A stretch of DNA of 60,537 nucleotides from Rhodospirillales bacterium (GTDB lineage Bacteria > Pseudomonadota > Alphaproteobacteria > ATCC43930 > CGMCC-115725): assembly GCA_028288725.1 (NCBI GenBank), contig JAQGIC010000095.1:1-60537 (forward strand). Direction: 5' to 3'. The first letter of the stretch is position 1. Each line of letters starts with the position of its first letter. Shown here one piece after another: positions 17,750 to 26,580 of this stretch. The position numbers were made by a program, and so were the translations under genes. Under the pieces are notes generated by a model. That model made no database searches. It saw only the letters and a program-made list of their open reading frames with translations, and was not told the DNA's origin.

Positions 17750-18400
17750 CTATTCCGCCCGCGCGATCTGTCCCTTGGTCGCCGCTTCCAGCCCATCCTC
17801 GAAGAATTCCATCAACCGCGCCAAGCGCGGCCCGTAGCGCGCCGGGTCCTGGTCCGCGGCGCGGCTGAGCAGGATTTCGGCCAGCCCATGCAGCTGGGTC
17901 CAGAGCGTCATGGCGGCGAAGCCCACGATGTCGGCATCGGCGCCCCAGGGCAGCATGCGCCGGGCGACGGCGGCGGCGAGCGGGGTGAGCGTGCCTTCGG
18001 ACAAAGCCGCCAGCTCGTCATGCTGGGCGCGGTCCAAGGGCATGCGGCCCATCAGGCGGAACAGCCCGCGCGCGTCGAGCGCGAAGCCGACATAGGCGGC
18101 GGCCAGGCGCAGCAGATCCTCGCCCGGGGCCGACGCCATCAGCGCGCCGGTCAGCCGATCGGTCAGCCGGCCGAAACCCTCGGCCGCGAGCGCGCGTTCC
18201 AGGGCTTCCTTATCGGCGAAATGATGATAGGGCGCGGCCTCGGACACGCCGACCGCCTTGGCGACCGCGCGCAGCGACAGGCCGGCGGCGCCGTCCTGTT
18301 CGAGCATGTCGAGCGCCGCCTGGATGAGGGCGGCACGCAGGTCGCCATGGTGATAGGCACGCGCCGGCTTGGCGGCTTTGCGGGTCTTGCGACGCGGCAT
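17750..18400 (-). CDS. TetR-family transcriptional regulator
   Basis: 216-residue regulator with a basic N-terminal tail (MPRRKTRKAAKPARAYHHGD), a helix-turn-helix at about 20-65 (LSLRAVAKAVGVSEAAPYHHFADKEAL) and a helical ligand domain with TLWTQLHGLAEILLS typical of the TetR_C_33-like group. Target genes are not evident: the upstream gap holds palindromic repeats and the gene upstream (marR) has its own regulatory sites. It converges with the pseudo-receiver gene with only 6 bp between stops. Confidence 0.9.
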   Translation of the reverse strand: MPRRKTRKAAKPARAYHHGDLRAALIQAALDMLEQDGAAGLSLRAVAKAVGVSEAAPYHHFADKEALERALAAEGFGRLTDRLTGALMASAPGEDLLRLAAAYVGFALDARGLFRLMGRMPLDRAQHDELAALSEGTLTPLAAAVARRMLPWGADADIVGFAAMTLWTQLHGLAEILLSRAADQDPARYGPRLARLMEFFEDGLEAATKGQIARAE

Positions 18401-18474
18401 ATCTGAACGGCTCCATCGAGAGGGCTTCCGGCCTGGCGGCGTGCCGCGCCAGCGAAGGATCTTAGCGCCGTCAG

Positions 18475-18518
18475 GTTAGAGCAAGATCCGATTTCGGGAA
18501 ATCGGATCTTGCTCTAAC
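18475..18518. repeat. 44-nt perfect palindrome, TAGAG family
   Basis: Arms GTTAGAGCAAGATCCGATTT (18475-18494) and its exact complement (18499-18518) around a 4-base CGGG loop. The ends TTAGAGC/GCTCTAA match the ends of the modules at 13.7, 33.8 and 42.0 kb, although the core differs. It lies between the tetR start and the marR 3' end. Confidence 0.9.
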
Positions 18519-18544
18519 GTTATCGATCTGGCGCGAATTCTTGT

Positions 18545-18568
18545 CGTTCGGATCAAGTGATCCGAACG
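18545..18568. repeat. Second palindrome downstream of marR
   Basis: Perfect 11-bp arms CGTTCGGATCA and TGATCCGAACG around AG. It is 26 bp from the 44-nt palindrome and forms a tandem pair of hairpins, as at 42.0 kb. It may end marR transcription, but no T-run is present. Confidence 0.8.
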
Positions 18569-18615
18569 GAAAGCGCGCTGGCGCTATTCCCGATGGGTTT
18601 GAAGGGGGTGTGGGA

Positions 18616-19062
18616 TCAGGTCGTGACCGGGTTCAGACCGCCACGAGGGCGCCGGGTGCCGACCGCGACCGGATGAGGCACTGCCGGTTCCGACGGCTCG
18701 CTCATGGCGGCCAGCAGATCGCCGCCCATGATCGCTTGGAGGATCTTGACCAGCTTCTGGCCCTTGGGCGTCAGCTGCACCAGCTTGCGCCGCCGCTCGC
18801 GCGGGTCTTCGTGGGCTTCGACCAGATCATGGCCGGCCTTGCCGAAGGAATGCCATTTGGACAGCGCCGCGATATTGCGCGAGGCCGAGGATTGGGCGAT
18901 GCCGAGATGCTGGGCCAGCTCGCCCATCGACATGCCCTCATGTTGCGCGATCGTCAGAAACGACAGTGCATATTGGATCGGCAGGTCGGGGTCGAGCCGC
19001 CGAAACTCCTCCAGGACGCGGACCACCAGCGTGATCTCGTCCGGCTTAGGCGACCCGACCAT
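18616..19062 (-). CDS. MarR-family transcriptional regulator
   Basis: 148-residue winged-helix regulator: DLPIQYALSFLTIAQHEGMSMGELAQHLGIAQSSASRNIAALSK covers the recognition region, followed by the wing (EDPRERRRKLVQLTPKGQKLV) and a 25-residue basic tail. MarR proteins usually repress their own operon through a palindrome and respond to small ligands or oxidants. The gene is last in a leftward cassette with three tiny ORFs; its ATG overlaps the end of the preceding ORF by 17 bp, and two identical palindromes lie upstream. Confidence 0.92.
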   Translation of the reverse strand: MVGSPKPDEITLVVRVLEEFRRLDPDLPIQYALSFLTIAQHEGMSMGELAQHLGIAQSSASRNIAALSKWHSFGKAGHDLVEAHEDPRERRRKLVQLTPKGQKLVKILQAIMGGDLLAAMSEPSEPAVPHPVAVGTRRPRGGLNPVTT

Positions 19063-19243
19063 TAGGAAAAGGCCTCGACGCCGCGTGCCAACAACCCGGC
19101 GTATAGATGAGGTGCCAACGACCGACCCATATCAGGATCTCCCGTTCCTGGACGTGCCATTCCAGCCACCCCTCCGACGTCGACCAGCGATCACGTTCAA
19201 TGTAGAGCTGACGGCTCGTGCCCAGTTTGATCAATACAGTCAT
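19046..19243 (-). CDS. Tiny tryptophan-rich ORF upstream of marR
   Basis: 65-residue ORF, not recognised. It contains six Trp (for example STSEGWLEWHVQ and ILIWVGRWHLIYTP) and has beta-strand-like alternation with no signal peptide or membrane helix. AGGGG lies about 8 bases before the ATG at 19243. It overlaps the 5' neighbour by 47 bp in a +1-shifted frame and marR by 17 bp, so translation through the cassette is probably coupled. Base composition near its start (about 52% G+C in 19201-19260) is lower than the surroundings. Confidence 0.55.
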   Translation of the reverse strand: MTVLIKLGTSRQLYIERDRWSTSEGWLEWHVQEREILIWVGRWHLIYTPGCWHAASRPFPNGRVA

Positions 19244-19376
19244 TTCCAACCCCTAGTCCGATTGCTTTCGGCTTCACTTCGCGCTTCCACGGGTTCGCCA
19301 TGGCGAACCCACGGAGGACGTCGCCATAGACCCCGGTACCCGATCCAATGACGGGGCAAACATGAATGGTCGACAT
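19197..19376 (-). CDS. Tiny ORF with strong ribosome-binding site
   Basis: 59-residue ORF beginning MSTIHVCPVIGSGTGVYGD and ending at TGA 19197. A perfect AGGAGG lies 6-7 bases before the ATG at 19376, the best ribosome-binding site in this region. It contains two Cys (7 and 47) and a glycine-rich middle; no function is recognised. It lies between a 9-bp hairpin upstream and the Trp-rich ORF downstream, overlapping the latter by 47 bp. A decayed or frameshifted longer gene is an alternative. Confidence 0.5.
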   Translation of the reverse strand: MSTIHVCPVIGSGTGVYGDVLRGFAMANPWKREVKPKAIGLGVGNDCIDQTGHEPSALH

Positions 19377-19420
19377 GGCGTCCTCCTGCGTAAGTGAGGG
19401 GTTGAAAACGGGGCGGACTA

Positions 19421-19445
19421 TGCACCCGTCCCAGGAACGGGTGCA
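19421..19445. promoter_or_regulatory. 9-bp hairpin between two tiny ORFs
   Basis: TGCACCCGT (19421-19429) and ACGGGTGCA (19437-19445) form a perfect stem with a 7-base loop. On the minus strand it begins 4 bases after the TAA of the first tiny ORF. No T-run follows, so it may be an mRNA-stability or partial-termination element. Confidence 0.6.
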
Positions 19446-19449
19446 AGCC

Positions 19450-19629
19450 TTAAAATAACCGGTTCTGGGGAAGTTTCCGATATCGGATGGATTCGGCCGA
19501 TAAAAAATCCTCTTCTTCCCGCAGATTCAGGTCTCGTTGCAGGTGGAGCGACAGCTCGCGCAGCTCCACTACCGGCGCCAGGGCTTCCCGATCCCTGGGA
19601 CCGCCGGCCTTGCGCCATAGACGCAGCAT
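19450..19629 (-). CDS. Tiny ORF at the head of the marR cassette
   Basis: 59-residue charged ORF (MLRLWRKAGGPRDREALAPV...), not recognised; residues 16-45 are predicted helical (VVELRELSLHLQRDLNLREEE). GAGGAG lies about 8 bases before the ATG at 19629, which favours this start over in-frame upstream codons. A palindrome TCCGATATCGGA lies about 42 bp upstream between candidate -35 and -10 boxes. A second identical copy lies inside its 3' end, where it encodes Ile-Arg-Tyr-Arg. Confidence 0.5.
   Translation of the reverse strand: MLRLWRKAGGPRDREALAPVVELRELSLHLQRDLNLREEEDFLSAESIRYRKLPQNRLF
19476..19487. promoter_or_regulatory. Palindrome TCCGATATCGGA, copy 1 (candidate MarR operator)
   Basis: Perfect 12-bp palindrome in the 3' end of the first tiny ORF, 100 bp upstream of the second. 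Shares 14 nt (TCCGATATCGGATG) with the copy at 19671. It could be an internal or auxiliary operator allowing looping. Confidence 0.5.
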
Positions 19630-19663
19630 GACGGTTCTCCTCACGTCCATCGTTCCGATTCCG

Positions 19664-19695
19664 AGATATATCCGATATCGGATGCATTGACGCAA
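19664..19695 (-). promoter_or_regulatory. Candidate promoter/operator with palindrome TCCGATATCGGA, copy 2
   Basis: The palindrome occupies 19671-19682. On the minus strand TTGCGT precedes it and GATATA follows, with a 17-base spacer, placing the palindrome between -35 and -10 and upstream of the first tiny ORF. This is the usual geometry for a repressor operator; the marR gene at the end of the cassette is the obvious candidate. Confidence 0.5.
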
Positions 19696-19827
19696 GACAG
19701 AAACGGCCGACGGCGGCCGCCCGGCTCAAAAGGTCAGGCGGAATGTGGCGCCCGTGCCACAGGGCACCGGTTCGTCGTCGTGGCGATCGCCGGCGCCACC
19801 TCGCGCGTAACCGACCGGCGCCGGCGC

Positions 19828-20223
19828 TCAGACCGGCTGGTCGGCCTTCGGCACCATGCGGCCCAAAGGCCGGCCGCCGAAGATGTGCACATGGAAATGC
19901 GGCACTTCCTGATGCCCGTCCCGGCCAATGTTCGACAGCACCCGATAGCCGGGCCCGGCCAGCCCGGCATCCCGCGCGATCTGACCGGCGGCACGCACGA
20001 AGGCGGCGATTTCCTCGGCCGTGGCATGGGCCGAGAAATCGTCGAACGAGACATAGGCTCCCTTGGGGATCACCAGCACATGGGTCGGCGTCTGCGGATT
20101 GATGTCGTGGAAGGCCAGGACATACGCGTCCTCGAACACCTTCTTGCACGGAATCTCGCCCCGCAGGATACGGGCGAAGATGTTCTGCGGATCGTAGGGC
20201 AAGGGCGGTATCCTTTCTCTCAA
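19828..20223 (-). CDS. HIT-family (histidine triad) nucleotide-binding protein
   Basis: 131-residue HINT-like protein, probably a purine nucleoside phosphoramidase. It has the N-terminal IFARILRGEIPCKKVFEDAYVLAFHDINP and the catalytic triad VPHFHVHIFGGRPLG (HxHxH). It is the last gene of the leftward histidine run, 52 bp past hisE, a placement common in Rhodospirillales. The 130 bp beyond its stop contain only G+C-rich dyads without a T-run and no gene. Confidence 0.95.
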   Translation of the reverse strand: MRERIPPLPYDPQNIFARILRGEIPCKKVFEDAYVLAFHDINPQTPTHVLVIPKGAYVSFDDFSAHATAEEIAAFVRAAGQIARDAGLAGPGYRVLSNIGRDGHQEVPHFHVHIFGGRPLGRMVPKADQPV

Positions 20224-20275
20224 CAGATCGGTCGATTGCTCTTTTCAGCGAAGGGAGCCCACCGAGCGACGTGGA

Positions 20276-20608
20276 TCAGGCCGGCTTGCGCGCAGCCTTT
20301 TCCGCGATGCCGCTCGTGCCTTCGCGTCGGGCGAGTTCGGCCCAGACCTCGTCGGGCGCAATCCCGGCCTCGGCCCAGCAGACCATCAGGTGATAGAGCA
20401 GATCGGCGCTTTCGCCGATCAGCGCCGGCTTGTCGCCGCGCATCAGCTCGATCACCGCTTCGACCGCTTCCTCGCCCAGCTTCTGCGCGATCTTGGGCCG
20501 GCCGCGCTGGAACAGCTTGGCGGTGTAGGAGGTCGCGGGATCGCCGCCCCGCGCGGCTTCGATCTTGGCGAACAGCCGGTCGAGCGGGCCCATCGGCGCC
20601 TCTTTCAT
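20276..20608 (-). CDS. hisE: Phosphoribosyl-ATP pyrophosphatase
   Basis: Second step of histidine synthesis: PR-ATP to PR-AMP and pyrophosphate. The 110-residue single-domain MazG-like protein shows [28 protein letters not shown] and [18 protein letters not shown] with the E-E-D metal ligands. Its hisI partner is not fused and not in this window. The start overlaps the hisF stop by 4 bp, implying coupled translation. Confidence 0.96.
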   Translation of the reverse strand: MKEAPMGPLDRLFAKIEAARGGDPATSYTAKLFQRGRPKIAQKLGEEAVEAVIELMRGDKPALIGESADLLYHLMVCWAEAGIAPDEVWAELARREGTSGIAEKAARKPA

Positions 20609-21360
20609 CGCACGGGAATCCCGGCCGCGGCCAACCGCGCCTTGGCTTCGGCGATGGTGTGGGTCCCGAAATGGAATATCGAGGCGGCGAGCACCGCCGT
20701 CGCATGGCCCTCGCGGATGCCGTCGACCAGATCATCCAGCGAACCGACGCCGCCGGACGCGATGACCGGCACGGTGATGGCGTCGGCGACGGCGCGCGTC
20801 AGGGCCAGATCGAAGCCGGACTTGGTGCCGTCGCGGTCCATCGAAGTCAGCAGGATCTCGCCGGCACCGTAGTCGGCCATGCGTTTCGCCCATTCGATCG
20901 CGTCGAGACCGGTCTCGCGCCGGCCGCCATGGGTGAAGATGCCCCATTGGCCGAGGCCGGTCGCCTTGGCATCAACCGCGACGACGATGCATTGCGAGCC
21001 GAACTTCTCCGCGGCCTCGCGCACGAATTCGGGCCGAGCGACCGCCGCCGTGTTGATCGACACCTTGTCGGCGCCAGCTAACAATAACTTGCGGATATCC
21101 TCGACCTTGCGCACGCCGCCGCCGACGGTCAGCGGCATGAAACACTGCTCGGCCGTGCGCCGGACCACGTCATAGAGCGTGTCGCGCTCTTCGGCACTCG
21201 CCGCGATATCGAGAAAGCACAGCTCGTCGGCGCCGGCGGCGTCATAGATCCGTGCCTGCTCGACCGGGTCGCCCGCATCGCGCAAGCCGACGAAATTCAC
21301 GCCCTTGACCACGCGGCCGTCCTTGACGTCGAGGCAGGGAATGACCCGCATCTTCAGCAT
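20605..21360 (-). CDS. hisF: Imidazole glycerol phosphate synthase, cyclase subunit HisF
   Basis: Uses ammonia delivered by HisH to convert PRFAR to IGP and AICAR. The 251-residue (beta-alpha)8 barrel has the catalytic Asp in [15 protein letters not shown] (Asp11) and the second in VVAVDAKAT (about 130), plus phosphate loops [10 protein letters not shown] and [11 protein letters not shown]. Start ATG 21360 overlaps the last base of the hisA stop. Full length. Confidence 0.98.
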   Translation of the reverse strand: MLKMRVIPCLDVKDGRVVKGVNFVGLRDAGDPVEQARIYDAAGADELCFLDIAASAEERDTLYDVVRRTAEQCFMPLTVGGGVRKVEDIRKLLLAGADKVSINTAAVARPEFVREAAEKFGSQCIVVAVDAKATGLGQWGIFTHGGRRETGLDAIEWAKRMADYGAGEILLTSMDRDGTKSGFDLALTRAVADAITVPVIASGGVGSLDDLVDGIREGHATAVLAASIFHFGTHTIAEAKARLAAAGIPVR

Positions 21361-22091
21361 CAGACGGGTTCCGCCAGCAGCTTCAGGGCGGCCGCCGGAT
21401 CGAGCCTTCCGTCATAGAGCGCGCGTCCGCAGATGACGCCCTCGACCCCGGTCTTCTCGACTTCCTTCAGGCTTTTGAGATCGGCCAGCGAGGCGACGCC
21501 GCCGGACGCGATGACCGGCGTGGTGAGCGCGAAGGCGAGATCCGCCGTCGCTTCGACATTGACGCCGCCCAGGGCACCGTCGCGGTCGATGTCGGTATAG
21601 ACGATGGCGGCGACGCCGGCGTCCTCGAACCGCAGCGCCAGATCCAGCGCGCGCACCTCGGACGTCCGGGCCCAGCCTTCGACCGCGACCATGCCGTCGC
21701 GCGCATCGATGCCGACCACGACCCGGCCGGGATGACGCTTGCAGGCGGTCCGCACCAGCTCGGGCTCGGTCAGCGCGATCGTGCCCAGGATGACGCGCTT
21801 CACGCCGCGTTCCAGCCAGAAATCGACGGTCGAAAGATCGCGGATGCCGCCGCCCAGCTGCACGGGCAGGGTGACCGCCGCCAGGATCGCCTCGACCGCG
21901 TCGCCATTGACCGGGCGGCCCGCGAAGGCGCCGTTCAGATCGACCAGATGCAGCCATTCGAAGCCGGCTTCGGCGAACTGCCGCGCCTGGTCGGCCGGCG
22001 CCGCCGCGAACACCGTCGCCGCCGCCATGTCGCCGCGCAGCAGCCGGACGCAGCGGCCGTCCTTCAAATCGATCGCCGGGTAGAGAATCAC
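21360..22091 (-). CDS. hisA: ProFAR isomerase HisA
   Basis: Amadori isomerase converting ProFAR to PRFAR. The 243-residue barrel begins [20 protein letters not shown] with catalytic Asp in [17 protein letters not shown] for phosphate, and [12 protein letters not shown] containing the second Asp. Start is GTG 22091, overlapping the stop of the upstream GNAT gene by 4 bp. Extension upstream runs into the GNAT gene out of frame and is rejected. Confidence 0.97.
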   Translation of the reverse strand: MILYPAIDLKDGRCVRLLRGDMAAATVFAAAPADQARQFAEAGFEWLHLVDLNGAFAGRPVNGDAVEAILAAVTLPVQLGGGIRDLSTVDFWLERGVKRVILGTIALTEPELVRTACKRHPGRVVVGIDARDGMVAVEGWARTSEVRALDLALRFEDAGVAAIVYTDIDRDGALGGVNVEATADLAFALTTPVIASGGVASLADLKSLKEVEKTGVEGVICGRALYDGRLDPAAALKLLAEPV

Positions 22092-22696
22092 GGCGTATCT
22101 CCAGGGTTCGTCAGGGCGGCTTTGCTCAAAATGGCCTCGGCCTCGGGGTCCAGGAACTTGTGATAATAGAAGCCGCGGATCATGCGGCCGTCCACCTTGG
22201 CGTAATGCGGATGCACGCCCCAGCGGGTATAGCCCAGCCCCTCGTAGAGCTGGATCGCGGCGATCTGCGTCTCGCGGATGTCGAGATTGATCATGCTGAT
22301 CGCGTTGTCGCGCGCGGCCTGTTCGACCGCGAGCGTCACCAGCTTGGCCAGGCCGTGACCGCGCGCCCAGGGCGCGACGAAATGGTGCATCAGCTGGGCG
22401 GAGAAGGCCTGCGCCTCGTTGTTGCGCGTCGGGCGCACCAGCTGGCCCGCCGCCGCGATCGAGCCGTCGAGCCGGCCGACGAACAGATGGCGCTCCGGCA
22501 CCAGCAGCACGCCCTTCCAATAGGATTCGAACACATGGCGCGGCGGCGGCTTGACCCAGCCGAAGCCGCCGCCGGCGCCGATCGCCGCGTCGGCCGCGTC
22601 GCACAGATCGGCCAGGTCGTTATGGTCGAACCGGGTCAGCCGCTCGACCGAGATGGTGGGGGTGTGTGCGGATGCCACGCCCATTATGGCCGCCAA
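22088..22696 (-). CDS. GNAT-family N-acetyltransferase within the his operon
   Basis: 202-residue GNAT: acetyl-CoA-binding segment [24 protein letters not shown] (Q/RxxGxG/A variant) followed by [25 protein letters not shown], the classic motif B. Substrate unknown. It lies between hisH and hisA, overlapping both (13 bp with hisH, 4 bp with hisA), as in several Rhodospirillales his operons, so it is transcribed with histidine genes but has no known step in the pathway. Confidence 0.9.
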   Translation of the reverse strand: MAAIMGVASAHTPTISVERLTRFDHNDLADLCDAADAAIGAGGGFGWVKPPPRHVFESYWKGVLLVPERHLFVGRLDGSIAAAGQLVRPTRNNEAQAFSAQLMHHFVAPWARGHGLAKLVTLAVEQAARDNAISMINLDIRETQIAAIQLYEGLGYTRWGVHPHYAKVDGRMIRGFYYHKFLDPEAEAILSKAALTNPGDTP

Positions 22697-23325
22697 CGGA
22701 GGAAATTGCCGATCAGCTTCAATCCGACCTCCTGGCTCTTCTCGGGATGGAATTGGGTCCCGACCATGTTGTCGCGCCCGACCAGGGCCGCGATCGGGTC
22801 GCCATACGCGACCGTCGCCAGCACCTCGGACGGCTCCGACGCGGTGAATTTGAAGCTATGGACGAAATAGATATGGTCGCCGCTGGCGACGCCGTCCAGG
22901 ACCGGATGGGCCGTGCGGATCTGGAGATCGTTCCAGCCCATGTGCGGGATCTTGAGGCCCGGCGCCGGTGGGATCGCGACCACGTCGCCCTTGAGCCAGC
23001 CGAGGCCATAACTGGTCTGAAACTCCAGCCCGCGCTCGGCCATCAGCTGCATGCCGACGCAGATGCCGATGAACGGCACCGCGTCGCGGATGACGCGCTG
23101 CTGCAAGGCGTCGACCAGCCCCTCGACCGCATCCAGGCCGCGGCGGCAATCGGCAAAGGCGCCGACGCCGGGCAGCACGATCCGGTCGGCATGCTTCAGG
23201 GCGCCGGCATCGGCCGACACCTCGATCGCCATGTCCAGGCCGCTAACCGAGGCCGCCCGTTCGAACGCCTTGGCGGCCGAACGCAGATTGCCCGAGCCGT
23301 AATCGATGATGACGCAACGCTGCAT
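22684..23325 (-). CDS. hisH: Imidazole glycerol phosphate synthase, glutaminase subunit HisH
   Basis: Class I glutamine amidotransferase feeding ammonia to HisF. The 213-residue protein has the oxyanion region [10 protein letters not shown], nucleophile [12 protein letters not shown] (Cys in GICVG), and the His-Glu pair in [10 protein letters not shown]. The ATG at 23325 ([16 protein letters not shown]) gives the standard N-terminus and leaves 11 bp to hisB. Confidence 0.97.
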   Translation of the reverse strand: MQRCVIIDYGSGNLRSAAKAFERAASVSGLDMAIEVSADAGALKHADRIVLPGVGAFADCRRGLDAVEGLVDALQQRVIRDAVPFIGICVGMQLMAERGLEFQTSYGLGWLKGDVVAIPPAPGLKIPHMGWNDLQIRTAHPVLDGVASGDHIYFVHSFKFTASEPSEVLATVAYGDPIAALVGRDNMVGTQFHPEKSQEVGLKLIGNFLRWRP

Positions 23326-23336
23326 GGAGGAAAGCC

Positions 23337-23936
23337 TTAGAGCGTGCCGCCGAGGGTGCCCTTGGTCGAGGGCACGGCATCGGCCTGACGCGGATCGATT
23401 TCGATGGCGGAGCGCAAGGCGCGCGCGAGCGCCTTGAAGCTGCTCTCGACGATATGGTGGTTGTTCTCGCCATACAGGTTTTCGACATGCAGCGTGACGC
23501 CGGCCGCCTGGGCGAAGGCCTGGAACCATTCCTTGAACAGCTCGGTATCCATCTCGCCCAGCTTGTCGCGGGTGAAGGCGACCTTCCAGATCAGATAGGG
23601 CCGGTTCGAGATGTCGATCGCAACCCGGGTCAGCGTCTCGTCCATCGGGATGGTGGCATCGGCATAGCGCCGGATGCCCTTGCGGTCGCCCAGCGCCTGG
23701 GAAACCGCCTGGCCGATCGCGATGCCGCTGTCTTCGGTCGTGTGATGGAAATCGATATGCAGATCGCCTTCGACCGCGACCTCGAGGTCGATCAGGCTGT
23801 GGCGCGACAGCTGCTCCAGCATATGGTCGAGAAAGCCGACTCCGGTCGAAACCTTGTACTGGCCCGTCCCGTCCAGACGGACGGTGGCCTTGATCCGGGT
23901 TTCCTTGGTATTCCGCTCGACCGTCGCCTGGCGCAC
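23337..23936 (-). CDS. hisB: Imidazoleglycerol-phosphate dehydratase
   Basis: Manganese enzyme of histidine synthesis. About 199 residues with [56 protein letters not shown] (metal-binding HHxxED) and the second ligand set in [20 protein letters not shown]. The GTG at 23936 is chosen because GAAGGAG lies 9 bases upstream; ATG 23960 or TTG 23963 would add eight or nine residues. First gene of the leftward his run. Confidence 0.96.
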   Translation of the reverse strand: MRQATVERNTKETRIKATVRLDGTGQYKVSTGVGFLDHMLEQLSRHSLIDLEVAVEGDLHIDFHHTTEDSGIAIGQAVSQALGDRKGIRRYADATIPMDETLTRVAIDISNRPYLIWKVAFTRDKLGEMDTELFKEWFQAFAQAAGVTLHVENLYGENNHHIVESSFKALARALRSAIEIDPRQADAVPSTKGTLGGTL

Positions 23937-24046
23937 CGGGTCGCACTCCTTCGAAAGCATCAAAAGGGCTTGCTGAACTCAGGTTTCTAGCAAGTTCCTT
24001 TCGCGCGCGGAAGGCCAGAGGAATCGGGGCAGCCCGGCGGCGGAAG

Positions 24047-24075
24047 CTTGACGCCGCGCCCCGGGTGCCCACATG
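24047..24075 (+). promoter_or_regulatory. Candidate sigma-32 promoter of hslVU
   Basis: CTTGACG (24047-24053), 14-base spacer, CCCACATG (24068-24075), close to the RpoH pattern CTTGAAA-N13-15-CCCCATNT. It lies about 58 bp upstream of the hslV ATG in the gap diverging from hisB. HslVU is a heat-shock protease in other proteobacteria. Confidence 0.5.
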
Positions 24076-24132
24076 GGAAAGCTGCGTAGCCGGCGCTCAA
24101 TGGGAGGCCGGCCAAGGTGAAGTGGAATTTCC

Positions 24133-24680
24133 ATGTCTGAACGCGACGCCCTTTGGCACGGCACGACGATCCTGTGCGTGCGCAAGGGCAACAAGGTCGT
24201 GCTCGCCGGCGACGGTCAGGTCTCGATGGGCCAGACCATCGTCAAATCCAATGCCCGCAAGGTCCGCCGTCTGGGCGACGGCTCGGTCATCGCCGGTTTC
24301 GCCGGTGCCACGGCCGATGCCATGACCCTGTTCGAACGGCTGGAAGCCAAGCTGGAACAATATCAGGGCCAATTGACCCGCGCCGCGGTCGAGCTCGCCA
24401 AGGACTGGCGCACCGATCGCTATCTGCGCCGTCTGGAAGCGATGATGGCGGTGGCCGACAAGCAGGCCTCGCTGATCCTGTCGGGCACCGGCGACGTGCT
24501 GGAGCCGGAGGACGGGCTGATCGGCATCGGCTCCGGCGGCTCCTTCGCGCTCGCCGCGGCCCGCGCGCTGATCGATATCGACGGCATCGACGCCGAAGCG
24601 GTCGCCCGGCGCTCCATGGCGATCGCCGCCGGGATCTGCGTCTATACCAACACCAAAGTCACTCTCGAAAGCCTGGACGT

Positions 24681-24684
<4 letters not shown>
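24133..24684 (+). CDS. hslV: ATP-dependent protease peptidase subunit HslV (ClpQ)
   Basis: Proteasome-like threonine peptidase forming a double hexamer capped by HslU. The 183-residue precursor has [12 protein letters not shown], so the mature enzyme probably starts at Thr11 after removal of a short propeptide. [26 protein letters not shown] and [14 protein letters not shown] are family segments. The 3' end overlaps hslU by 4 bp (ATGA). Confidence 0.98.
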
Positions 24685-25988
<1,304 letters not shown>

Positions 25989-25993
25989 GTTTC

Positions 25994-26034
25994 GACCCTC
26001 ACCCGCATTTTGCGGGAGCGGGAGGGTGAGGGTC
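25994..26034. repeat. CCCTCACCCGC-type hairpin repeat at a convergent junction
   Basis: GACCCTCACCC (25994-26004) and GGGTGAGGGTC (26024-26034) form an 11-bp stem enclosing a second small dyad CCCGC-ATTTT-GCGGG. It probably ends hslU transcription. The last residues of the convergent GNAT (tail PHPPAPAKCG) and its stop codon are encoded by the repeat. A related sequence lies at 51934-52042. Confidence 0.8.
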
Positions 26035-26580
26035 CGACGCCAACATCGACCATTGCGCCGAGGCCCACCAGCGACCGCGGGCGAACAGGTGCTCGCGCAA
26101 CACGCCTTCGCGAACCATGCCCAGCTTGGCCATGATCCGTTCGGAGGCGTGATTGCCGATCTCCGAGCGCGCGATCAGCCGGTGCAGGCGCAGATCACCG
26201 AAGCCGAAATTCGCCAGCGCGCGCCCGATCTCGGTTGCGAGGCCCTGGCGCTGGTCCGGACCGGCCACGGCCCAACCGATCTCGCCTTCGACATCGCTCA
26301 GCCGTTTGAAGATGGCCTCGCCGATCAGCCGGCCGGAGCCTCGTTCGACCGCGGCCAGGAAATAGCGTCCGCGCGGGCCCGGTCCCTGGCGCAGCAGCAC
26401 CCGGTCGACCATCGCCTGAACCTCGACCCGATCGATCGGGTCGAGCGGCAGATGGCGGATATAAGCCGGATCGGCCATGTAGGCGTGGAAGCCGTCGACG
26501 TCGCCCGGGACGACGTCGCGCAGGATCAGCCGGTCGGTCTCGAGCCTGACCGCGTCTATTTCTTCATTCCCGGCACCCAT
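25999..26580 (-). CDS. GNAT-family N-acetyltransferase (RimJ/RimL-like)
   Basis: 193-residue acetyltransferase of the RimJ/L type: LETDRLILRDVVPGDVDGFHAY, GEIGWAVAGPDQRQGLATEIGRALANFGF (acetyl-CoA loop QRQGLA), and LIARSEIGNHASERIMAKLGMVREG. Substrate unknown. The ATG at 26580 overlaps the upstream small ORF by 25 bp. The C-terminal ten residues come from a hairpin repeat and are unlikely to be functional. Confidence 0.9.
   Translation of the reverse strand: MGAGNEEIDAVRLETDRLILRDVVPGDVDGFHAYMADPAYIRHLPLDPIDRVEVQAMVDRVLLRQGPGPRGRYFLAAVERGSGRLIGEAIFKRLSDVEGEIGWAVAGPDQRQGLATEIGRALANFGFGDLRLHRLIARSEIGNHASERIMAKLGMVREGVLREHLFARGRWWASAQWSMLASDPHPPAPAKCG

Noticed and set aside
19240-19446. 68-codon minus-strand frame overlapping the tiny ORFs at 19.2-19.4 kb
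   Set aside because: No ribosome-binding site at its start; the alternative frame at 19197-19376 has a perfect AGGAGG.
23331-23343. TTAGAGCG at the hisB stop as another copy of the TAGAG palindrome family
   Set aside because: Only seven bases match and no inverted partner is present; probably chance.
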